Source: Siphonodentalium dalli (taxonomy: Eukaryota > Mollusca > Scaphopoda > Gadilida > Siphonodentaliidae). Taken from it: a stretch of 64,000 nucleotides of DNA. The notes beneath the pieces are model-generated. The model had not been told where the DNA came from, did not search any database, and saw only the letters and a program-made list of their open reading frames with translations. A program made the translations under genes and the position numbers. This document shows positions 45,434 through 57,400 of the stretch, in pieces; positions within the stretch are counted from its first letter, which is position 1, and every line of letters starts with the position of its first letter. The DNA lies in the NCBI GenBank assembly GCA_032622095.1, contig CP136069.1, positions 47,842,194-47,906,193 of the forward strand. The letters run 5' to 3'.

Positions 45434-48400
45434 GTGAGTTATCTCCCATGTTCTAAAAGAGATATAATTAAAACTACTCTATGTTTTGTCCTCTGCTGTA
45501 TATACAGCTCTACTCCGCTGTATATACAGAGTTATCCCCACATCTGGTTGTACATGTAACTAGAAATCTGATTGGCTACAACACCACGTTTAAGTCACCA
45601 TGTCCCCCGTCACCCTTGACAGCGTGGTATAAGAGAACGTGCATGAAACATCGGGAGTATATGAGCATGTGAACATCGGGGGTGTATGAATAATCCTTGA
45701 ACTGGCAGTTTACACCAATCGTGATGTTGCTCTCGCTTATAAGTTTGACTACATCTTATGCCAGATATTTATATATTTCAGCCACAGAATTATTCTTAAT
45801 ATTTTTTATTGGTGTGAATTAATCGGAGAACTTGTGAAAACACACTTAAATAAAGGAGACATGGCTATTGTTGTGGGGACAACATCGTTATCTCCAGCAA
45901 CATCATGGGGTACATGGAGATTTAATACCTTGATGTCTCTTTTTGAACCCCTGGGCTCCACCTCGGGGTTTTAAAATCGACATCCAGGTATTAGATCTCC
46001 ATGTACCCCTGATCTTGCCGAAGATAACTAATAATATAAAGTTTTTTGCTGACATCTTGACTGAATATGAAGCCAAACAAGTGAGTTATCTCCCATGTTC
46101 TTAAAGAGGTATAATTAAAACTACTTTATGTTTTGTCCTCCACTATATATAGAGCTCTGTTTTGTACTCCGCTGTATATAGAGATATAAAGTTTGTTGCT
46201 GACAATTTGACTGAATATGAAGCCAAACAAATGAGTTATCTCCCGAGTCCCATGTTCTTAACCCTTTACCCAACAGAAGGGCCCTGTGCCAATGCATTCT
46301 CTTATATATGCGAGTCGACCATAGGTCGCCTCGCATATATAAGAGAATGCATTGGCTTAACACATTAAAAATTATAAAATTGTTAAAGAATGTAAGAAAA
46401 AATGGTAAAAAGTGTTAAAAAATTTTTTTTTTAGGCCAATGCATTCTCTTATATATGCGAGGCGACCTATGGTCGACTCGCATATATAAGAGAATGCATT
46501 GGCACAGGGCATAACTGTAACTATCACAATGTGGTCAAGGAGCCGGTTCCAATGATATCCATATTTGTATGGTTCTATTGAGACAGACCGAAGATATTTT
46601 AGGCTGTTGAAGCTTTATTTGGCCGGTTTTGGCCGGTTTGTTGGGTAAAGGGTTAAAGAGATACATGTATAATTAAAACTACATTATGTTTTGTTCTCTG
46701 CTGTATATACAGCTCTGTTATGTCCTCTGTATATACAAAGATATATTTGTTTGTTGCTGACAATTTGACTGAATAAGAGGCCAAACATGTGATTTATCTC
46801 CCATGTTCTTATAGAGATATAATTAAATCTACTCATTCCTAGGGCTGAGCCTATAACAGTAGAAGATTTAAGTACTCTATTCATGTGTGCATCAATCACC
46901 CTAACTGGAAATATAAAAATCTTTCTGATGATTCATCCACCAATATCACGATTCAGTGTCTTGACAACAACGGTGCTGTGACATATTAACATTTTCAGCA
47001 ACCAAACTAATATGGAATGAAACAGAAAATGTACACAAAAATGAATATTTCTCAAAATACGGGCATGTACCAATTGGCTTGAGTGCCTTTAATCCTGACC
47101 TGTGAGAACCATTTTATTCACAGGTGGTGGACTTCGGATTTGTGCAGAGTGTAGATCATAAGAATGCCGAAGACATACATGTATCTTTTATCAAGCCTGA
47201 ATTTTGTGTATGTCTGACATTTGCAGAATGAGATCCCCAGAGGGTGAATTTAGTGATGCTATCCAACACAGCATGCTAGCATCACCAAATTCACCCTATG
47301 GGGACCTCATTCTGCTTAGGCCTTATCATCTGGGAAGTATCTATAGTCTCAAATTAACATCGTTTTTAGTTACTTATTCCCTTCTGTTGAGTTTCTATAT
47401 CCCCTAGTTTGCATATGATGTAATGTATTATCGAGGTGACTTGTGGGTGAACATCACCAACTTCAACTGGGGAACTTCTACAGTAATGCCCTAAATAATC
47501 GACTCCATAACCACAGAATTATGGGTAACATTTCAGGATTTAGTCGGGAAATATGGCTTGTTGCCATTCATCGAAAAGCTCTCAGTGCATTACTGTATCT
47601 GATCCTAGGTCTCCCATAGCAGTTGAGGCCTAAGCAGAATGAGGTCCCCAGAGGGTGAATTTGGTTATGCTAGCCTGCTGTCAAGGATAGTGTGATTAGT
47701 GTCATTAAATTGACCCTCTGGGGACCTCATTCTGCAAATGTTCTGTCAGTACAATTTTATTACAGGTGGTAGACTTCGGTTGTGCGGAGTGTAAGATCAT
47801 TAGAATGTTAAAGACGGTACCATCATTGGAGTCTGTGTCGCTCGTCGACATTGATAGAAGATTGCTAGAGCAGTACTGCTACTGCACCAAACCAATGATT
47901 GGTGACTTTCTGTATGGGCGGGACCATGAGATGAAGGTCTGCTGTGTGTGTGGCAGTATAACGGAACTTGATGAATCCATTGTCGGGTATGATGCCGTCT
48001 CTATGGTGGAGATGTATGTATACTAACTTGAATGTTGCAGTAATGCATCATTTTATGATATGATGTGTATCATGGTTTTTATACGACTATTACAAAATCT
48101 GTCATAAGATGTTATCAGTCTAGCATCCGTCTGTCCAATCATCTGTCTGTGCATCTGTCCATAAACATTTTGGTTTACGATCGATAAAGCCACAACCAAA
48201 GTTTGTATGTGTGTTTCTCTGCAAAATATGGGTTCTTTTCAATTATTTTTACATGAGATGCGTTCCTTTTTCAACTTATAATTTACCTTTTTAATAACAA
48301 GTTTACAAGTAAACTAACATGCATATTTAGCCTCTCTCTAATGATGATCTTTTTACTCATGATTTGATATGCGTATCGCAATTCACTTTTCCCCCCTGTG

Positions 48401-51400
48401 AAAAGTAGTCATTGGGATCGTGAACTGCATTTGCCTGCACATTTAATTGGGTCTGCACATTCACGTTTATTATGGTCTGCACATTTATTAACTTTTATTA
48501 GTATTTCCACCCTGCACGTTTATTTGGGACTGCATGTTTTATTTGGGACTGTGCACACGTTTTATTTGGGTCTGCCAATAAAAAAAATATATTTGGGACT
48601 GCACGTTTATTCGGGTCTGCATGTTTATTAAAATTATCATTATATCCACCATTCCCATTTATTCGGGTCTGACGTTTTAAATTTTTTATCAGGATTTCCA
48701 CCCTGCACGTTTGTTTGTAACTGCATGTTTATTCGGGTCTGCACGTTTATTAAATTTTATCAGGATTTTAATCCTGCACGTTTATTTGGGACTGCACATT
48801 TGTTTGGAACCCTAGAGTAGATGGTCTCCCGTTAACGTTAACGTTTTATGCAAAAAAATTATTTGTGTCTCAGACAATTGTTATTATGAATCAATGAGGG
48901 AGGGAGGACTTTAATTTATTTGTTATTTTTGTTATGTGCATATCATAAAGGCATGAACATGATAGCTTCCCTTATCTAATAATAGTCAGAAAATGTAGTG
49001 GGAACTTTGTTTTGCATGTACACTCATTTAATCTGATATAAAAATTATATTGTGCATCTAGTATACTGATATGACAGGTATTACCTATAACAGTCTAATG
49101 TCCCTGACTTTTCACAATTTGTTATTGTCTCCTATATATTTTGAGACTTCCGTATATGTGTATATATATATGTGTGTATGTGGGTACTTCATAGAATCTA
49201 AAAAGCTCTGAGCACTCATTCTCCACTCCCAATCATCAAAATCACCGCAAACGGCACTGCATGGGTTAATCGCGTTGATAGTTAAAGAGCGTTCCTATCC
49301 GCAGTGTATGTAGTTGATAAAGAGCGTATGTGCGTAATGTGATTCTTACATCTAGGTCTGGGCGTGTGCGTTAGTATACAGACATGAACGTGTTGTGTGA
49401 TTCTTACGTACTTAGGGCTTCCTAGGAACGCGGATCGGGTCAGTTTTTCCGCCCTAGGTGATCTTCACCTTCAGGGCCTGGAACCTACGTCACCGGAAGG
49501 ATAACCCTACATCAAAATAACTGTAAATAAAGTTTGACTCGCTACTTCGACATCGTTTTTTAAATAAATACAATCGATTTCGATGTAGTATTATAAGCAA
49601 AGGAGCTATGCCACCTGCAAATCTCGACAAATACAGAAACCGAAAATCTGAAAGAATTGCTTATAATGAGAATTTCGCGTTCGCAATTCAAAATCGCGTC
49701 CGATTTCCTATTTTCGTGCAGGTGTTAACGCCAACATTTCATGTTCTCCGCGCCATAAACTCATTTTAAAACCGTATACATTGAGTTTCGGGATATTATA
49801 AATGCTAAAATATGAATCAATAACAATAAAATAACTTTCCCTTGGTTTGTTTGTAAATTTCTTAAGAATTTTTATGAATTTGTCTATTAATGGTAACGCC
49901 CACATCGCGTTAACGCTCACATAATATTGGCCTGTTTGCGATCGCAATTGAGTCACCATCCATATAATCCGGTAGACGAACTATGAACGATCGTGTTCAC
50001 ATATACACACTCAGTTAAATGCGTTACTATACACAAATGGCTGTTATAGAGATGCCAATATACTATTTGATAACACTATATATAAAGACGAGCATAAATT
50101 CATGGCATAATCATTGTTTTTACGTTCTCGTTGTATATTCGTTAGTTTAATTAAGTGTATGTCCTGTCATTCGTTCTCTTATTCCATATTCATTGTAGTA
50201 TTACTTTGTTATTCCGTTCTATTTCTGTTGGTTAAATCCATGTTAATTTGTTCATATTTCCAGTTTCGTCTGATATAGTTGTCGTTAAAACATTATCATG
50301 CAATAAAGATTTCTTTAATTGTGTCCAGGAACCTTCGTTGTCAAACAATTTGGTCACGCATCAATTATATTCGCAATCCAAAACCAAAACATCGGCATAT
50401 ATGTAACGGATAAATACATTTTCAAACACCCTGTCCCATCATCAGTCAATAATCGTATGGTTAGGTACTCAAGTCCCAAAAACTAATTGGTCACATATAT
50501 ATTCATAGCAGGTTATATAGTGAATTGTGAACATAATATGGTTCCTGTGGCTGGATTCATTTAGTTTGGTTATGTTTAACATTATATATTACAAAATTTT
50601 ATATAAACTGGATAGTCAGTTTATTGAATACTTTTGCAGACAAAAATGATATATACAAGGAAAAAAACCAACTTAAAGTTGAATAGAAGAAAAAAATACA
50701 ACAAAAAGAGGCATGTTGTGTCATCTAAGAGAAGAGAACAACTATTCCCAGCGACCAAGCGTTGGAAAATATGTATACGACCGAATGTGAGTCCAGAGTG
50801 TGTTCGAGTTTTATATATAACACTCCAGAAAAACTCAGAACTCCCCGAACCCCAAGATCTGACAGGAAGAGGGTTAAACGGTCTCCAACATCGACTAAAA
50901 AGAAGACTCGCATCCGGTTGTTCCCTGTTGAGAGTGATCCGGAGAACGAAATGATTAGTCTTATCCCAACCGTGTTGAAAGAACTAAGTCGGTGTGATCT
51001 TCAAGATGTGCCGCTAGAATTTTTCAAGCTTGTGGCAAATGGAAAATTTTCATTGGATCAGGGGGGGGGGGGGGGGGGGTCGGAAAAAATTTCCAGGCAC
51101 GTATGATCATTTTAATTTTTTCCGGCCTCGGGGGGGACCCACCCACCTTTTTTTCCGTTTCAGGAATTTTTTTCCGGTCACTTTTGGACACCCACCCCCT
51201 AAATTTTAGAAAATTATCAATTGACCAACCAAATAGCTGATTATCCCTGATTATCCTGCATTATCATAGTTTATTGCGCGAGATTTTAATAGAACAGTGC
51301 ATAATGAAGATAACGATACTATTTGAATTTATCATATAAGTGTCATTAATCAAGAAATGTGTCAACATAATCACATTTCTAGGGATAGGCAGAGTGCCAA

Positions 51401-54400
51401 AGTTTTTATTAACATTCATTTTCATAATATATAGTCACATGATCTAGTCACATATAATCACATTTGAGTATTCTACAGAATACATGGTACAACACATTTA
51501 AGATTATTTGATATTTTGATATTTGCTATGTGATATATTGCTTGAACCAAATTGTTTATCAAAACATGTGGAAATACAACTGTTCATCCCAGTTCATCCC
51601 AGTTTGAAGAATAATGCTAATACCAAACATAACCATGATATACCCGCATGACTCTTCTTGGGGCATCTCAGAAACCAGAACTACTGAGGAACATGTTATA
51701 GCATGTGGCAGGCTGGTAGCCACTGCCTGAAGTAACAGGCTTCGTAATAATTGGGAATAACATATGGATGAATAGCCCAATCTCACTTCTTTTTTGCTCA
51801 CGATATCAGTGACGATAAAAACTTTGTTACTGTGACAAGCTGATCCACATTAACTTGGAAAATAATTTGAAATTGTTCAAGCTGGCCCGGCTGGCCTTCA
51901 ATTTATATGTTAAAGTCATTAGCTTCACTCCCGGTGGGCATATATTTGATGTCAGACAGAACTGTGCCATATATACCACAAGAAAGGTCATAAAAAACTA
52001 GAAAGAAAACCCCAATGTGGCATATTATTAGTGCGGTACTCGCCCTGTATTAAATTGTTGAAAACTGCGATCAGAGTAAGAAATCTTCTCAGATACTAAC
52101 ACATTTTCGGAGCGAATCAGCGCGCGGAGTCTCATGGAATTATATTCGGAGGAAATCGGAACCACCCGAATAACGACGATCGGCTGGCACGCACGACTGG
52201 GAGAACAGCCAAAACAAAGGCCGGCATGTCGATAACGAAAGTAGATTCAACAAAAAGAGAAAAAATATATAATAATAATAGGGGGCCTATCATAGTTTTT
52301 GCATTCAAGTTTTCTAAGTAAAATGTCGACAATTATTTGGCAACTAACAACGTTTTCACACTCTGTATATATATTTATATATATATGGATTTTTGCAAAT
52401 TTAGGAGAGAATTAATGAGTACGTATTCACAGTGTGCAAAAGACGATTGACACACCTCCGAAATTATCCAGGTTCACCAATAATAAACAAATCTGGGAAT
52501 TCTGCCTTCTAATCTAACGTCAACATATTTGGCCGAATACAAGGTGAAGTTATCTGCATGCGAATTATTGACTTCTGTAAATGAAAATTATAAGCAATAT
52601 TTCAATAATATTTGACATCACAATAGACCAATCGTGCTGAGCTAGATCGATTGGTCTTCCTGACACTGTTGTAAGAGATTTCATGAATATTGAAATTTTG
52701 TTTGCTTGAAGATTTGTTAAAATTTATGATGAATATACCAGCAAAAAATTATACATTGTCTTTCATTAGTTTCAAAATTGTCTTTCATTAGTTTCAAAAT
52801 GAATCAGAATAATTTTTTTTACAAAAAAATGGTTGTAACTTGAAAGAACAATTTAGAGTAGGCCTACTCCCTTTATCCAAGATTCATGCTGGCTGTGAAA
52901 GACCGATGGGATTATTTTAGCCCGATCGGTATATTTTAGCCCGATCGGGCTATTATTGATTGATCGGTGGTTCACCAGACCTGTAGGATATGCGCACTAT
53001 AGGATATAGATAAGGCGTTTTATGTATGGGAGGCCTATTTCACTTGAAAGAACAATTTATAGTAGGCCTACTCCCTTTATCCAAGATTCAGGCTGGCTGT
53101 GAAAGACCGATCGGTCTATTTTAGCCCGATCGGGCTATTATTGATTGATCGGTGGTTCACCCAGACCTTTAGGGTATGCGCGTTATAGTATATAGATAAG
53201 GCGTTTCATGTATGGGAGGCCTATTTCACTTGAAAGAACAATTTAGAGTAGGCCTACTCCCTTTATCCAAGATTCAAGCTGGCTGTGAAAGAACGATCGG
53301 TCTATTTTAGCCTGATCGGTCTACTTTAGCCCGATCGGGCTGTTATTGATTGATCGGTGGTTCACCCAGACCTGTAGGATATACGCGCTATAGCATATAG
53401 ATACGGCATTTCATGTATGGGATACCCATTTCACATTTATTATTCATTTACGATCAAGCGCAAATATTTCGCAAAATAACATCTATCATTTGCGCTTCAG
53501 TGTAAATCATTTGCGCAAATAAAAATTAATATGCATTGATATCACCCCCCTGAATTAATTTTAAATGGCACAGACCCACCATATGAGGGAACCACCCCCC
53601 AGTAACCCCAATATCTCTTTTATGACCATGGAAATGGTAGAGACATGTGCAGGATATATATCTCTTTTGTAAAATATACTAGATCTCTGGGATGGAGACA
53701 CAAATTCTTGGGGACAGGGATGCTGATAATATGAAAATTGGGGTTTTCCCCAATTTCAAGTCAATAAGTACACCATATGAGGGAAGCGAGTCCCCAGTAA
53801 CCCCGAATTCCATATTTATGGCCATGGAAATGGTATATATCTGTGTAGGAGATGTCCCTTTAATAAAATATACTAGAGCTCTGGGAGTGAGGCACCAATT
53901 CTTGGGACACCAGGGACAGAGATGCTGATATATGCATATGGAAATATTTTTTCTTCAGTGTTTCAGTATTATATGGGGCTACTACTATGGGTCCATGATA
54001 ATATACTATGAGATGGACTCTATCATTCACAATCAGAGGGAAGTAAGGGAGTGTTAGGTATTTGCGCTTAAGCGCAAATATATTGATAGACATATACTTG
54101 CGCTTAAGCGCAAATGATTCATTTTCACATTTTATATTAACTAATTGCATTTAAGCGTAAATAATTTACGCTTAAGCATAAATCAGTTACCCTTAATGTA
54201 ATCATTTACGCTTAAGCATAATTGACTTATGCGTTATCATAATACATTGGAATTATATTAAGAGCAATAATTTCATCGGCTGTCTTACCTTATATGTATA
54301 TTTGTATAATCTGATGTATGTTAACTTACTGGCATTAGTAATGTGGTTGCATCCATTTCAGCTTGAGTATGTGGAGTTCAATGGGAGTGTATATGAATTA

Positions 54401-57400
54401 CGGTTAAGCGCAACTCATTTACGCTTAAGTGGATTTCATTTACACTTAAGCGTAATTGAAATGAATTATGCTTAAGCAAATACATGTACCTATCTCCAAC
54501 TGGTTTCCTCAGTCTGAATATCCATCTTAGTATGGGATCTGGGTGGAGTCCTCACCTATGTTTGAGTAATGTTTTATGGCCTGAGTTAATTTGAGTTTAG
54601 AGCAAATCACATGGGAGTCTTTTTTACATTTATTATTTATTTGCATACAAATATTTGCGCTTAAGCATAAAGCAATTGCGCTTACTTAGTGCAAATACAC
54701 AACACTTCTTTACTTCCATCCAATTTTAACTTTCAATGATTGAGTCCATCTTATGGTATATTTATTTGTGCCTATATAAACTCAAAAATTGAAGAAAACA
54801 TAATTCCATATGGATATCTATATCACCATCGCTGTCCCAAACAAATACAGTCTGTACTAGAATAGTGAATAGCAATATGGCACACATGTAGCATTGCACA
54901 GGTAATTAAACAGTTTGAAATACACATGTAAGACAACTCTTTCTGCACGAGACTGTACCTGCTGTATATCGATCATAAAATCGGTCAACGATCTGCAACG
55001 ATTACAAATTTCTATAAATAGTAACATTTTCAACTGTTACCGTTGTTCATTGCTCGATCATGACCACTTTGATTATAATTCTTTCATAACTCGGTCAATG
55101 TTCTTCCGTTGGTGATTTCAGGCAATAATTCCTTTTATATCCCTCCCATTCGAATTGACTATACCGCTTGTTTTTCGTTTTATTAAGCTGATGTTACGCT
55201 ATTCCAGCAAATGGCCTCCCTCCACGGAAGCTATTTTCTGAGAACGAAAGCCGACTCAATCCCGACCAAGTCGGAAGTGTTCGGGTGTTTCCGCGACTGC
55301 ACACGACAACTCGTTAGTGTATTTATTTCGCGTTTACAGTGGAATTATTCGTCCCGATTGAGGGAAAGTAAATAGTTAGTTACGTGGCCGTATAATTAGT
55401 ACAAACTGATATCTGGTTGGGGCATTTCGTGTATGGGGGTTATTTTATTCAGTCTTTCCACAGAATAACGCAGGGAACTCAATTGTGAGGTTCAATTTAC
55501 GTTTCACATCACTTTAAGATTTTATGTTTTACGTTGTCAAAAGTCTATGTTATTCCATTATTGATCATATCTTTATTTCCATGTCACATATGGTCAAGTG
55601 TGCTTTCATTTTATTGCTTATTTTCAGCTGAGTTTGCTTTCATTTTATTGCTTATTTTCAGCTGAGTTCTGCATAGTTATTCTTATTTTGTTGTATCAGT
55701 AGATGGAATCCTGATTAAATTTTATTTTTCTAATAGCGCAGTTTCTTGGTCTATCAAGTTGAATTTGGGTTATTGTTGGCCATTGCGCAACTGATCCAAC
55801 ATCTGATAACCTCTATATATAGTATAGCATTGCTATTAACTATATATGACCTGTTTCTGTTCAAAACACATCAAAATAAGACTCAATAGCAGAAATGGAA
55901 AACAAATTTGGCACATGGAAAAAACTGATTTTCGGACCCGAGAGACACCCACCCACCCCATCATACGTGCCTGGAAAAATTTTCCACCCCCCCCCCCCCC
56001 CCCCCCCCCGATTTGATGGCATAGCCTATAATTATATATGATGCATCAACCAGAATGACATTTTGTCTTATTCCCTTAATAATATTGATATATAAAGGTA
56101 ATATAATTACTTATTATTTTATTCATTTATGTCTTGTGATAGTAATTCCGTGAAAAACGTATTAATTACTTTTTAGCCGATGTATACCGATTCGCCTCGG
56201 CAATATTCGGGGGATCTTAGAAGGGAAGAATTATACTCTTGCGCTTCCATAAGTTCCATTAACTGTGAAGGCATACACTACTCACTAGTCCTAAAACTAA
56301 TTGTGATATTCGGCAATTGAAAGAAAGAATTCAGCCAAATTGCCGATTTTGGAATCAAATGTTGATTATATGTAGGCGTTACCATTTATGTCACAATTCC
56401 AGTTTTAAAAGCCAATGTAGGCGTTACCATTTCAAAACTCTGAAACATGCCTCGAAATTTGGTGACGGAAACCACCTGAACGCGATAATCTTTACAACCG
56501 TTACATATATATCTCGGTATAGATGTCTGTGAGCTAGCAAACAATGTTTTACAGCTCATAAGCAATTATTCTTTTTAGTGGTTTATGTACATAGTTTGCA
56601 AAAACAATCAATACTCACTTCGAGTCGCACCGAGCAGCCGCCATTTTTCGGTGAAAAACTTTGTTTTATGACGTAGGTTCCAGGCCCTGACCTTGAAACG
56701 GGTACCCACAAATGATATATATGTGTGTGTCCTTTATAGACTCGAACTGATTGAGCTCAAACTTGCTACCTACGGGAAGTGTCATGGATGGGTTAAATTG
56801 TGACCCCGACCTGACCTTGACCTTGAAAATGATCAATTCAAGGTCAAATCGGGTAAAATATTGAAAAACCAAAAATTAAATTAAAAAATTAATTAAAAAA
56901 ATTATAAATTGTCATGTTTCTGACGAACGCCGCCAGTGGCGTGCTAACCTGCTAGTCTCCTATATATTTTGAGACTTCCGTGTGCATATACATGTATATA
57001 TATATATATCCTTTATAGACTCGAAAACGGCTCCACCGATTGAGCCCAAACTTCCTATCTAAGGGTAAAAAACCACTGGAAGTGTCATCGCACCGCTTCT
57101 GAGAACGTCCGAGCACTCCTTCACCCTTCGCCTGTCACCGTCCTTGGAATTGAGGGGTTAAATGATCTCTGATCTCTTTGATGTGTCTGACCCGATGCAG
57201 GAAGGACAACTCTAAATTCACACAACGTATTGAATACATATAACTTACGAAGATCCGACAACGTTATCGCACGTTCGTCGACTAATCATAAAATACACAC
57301 AAATATGTGTTAAAGTGCAGACTAATTCACCACCTTCGTGTATTCAAGAATATGAATCACACCAAAAATAAGCGAATTGTATGTGGAATGTGTAGGTATA

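Larger units (their letters stand above)
45481..46835 (+). repeat. Tandem copies 2-4 of the HENMT1 exon-1 tail plus splice donor
   Basis: The exon segment TTGACTGAATATGAAGCCAA and its flanks (TGTTTTGTCCTCCACTGTATA upstream, GAGTTATCTCCCATGTTCT and AGATATAATTAAAACTACT downstream; unit about 125-150 bp) recur. Copy 2 is 45481-45545 resuming at 46032-46127 and keeps donor CAAGTGAGT. Copy 3 (46128-46686) has CAAATGAGT, so the GT is lost, and is split by the TTAA element. Copy 4 (46687-46835) has GAATAAGAGGCCAAACATGT, a premature stop and altered donor. Only exon 1 itself joins the start codon in frame. Confidence 0.88.
45434..47765 (+). other. HENMT1 intron 1, filled with exon-tail repeats and miniature elements
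   Basis: Runs from donor GTGAGT to acceptor TTTTATTACAG. It contains the amplified exon-1 tail (45481-46835), a 141-bp palindrome, a piggyBac-type element, two family P1 elements and a CAGTAATGC element. The block 44829-44960 upstream of the gene is duplicated at 47416-47660 inside the intron (ATCGAGGTGACT, GTGGGTGAACATCACCAA, CATAGC.GTTGAGG). Confidence 0.8.

Noticed and set aside
46162-46368. Plus-strand frame containing FVADNLTEYEAKQ
   Set aside because: Exon-tail copy 3 of HENMT1: donor GT lost, interrupted by a transposon, not joined to a start.
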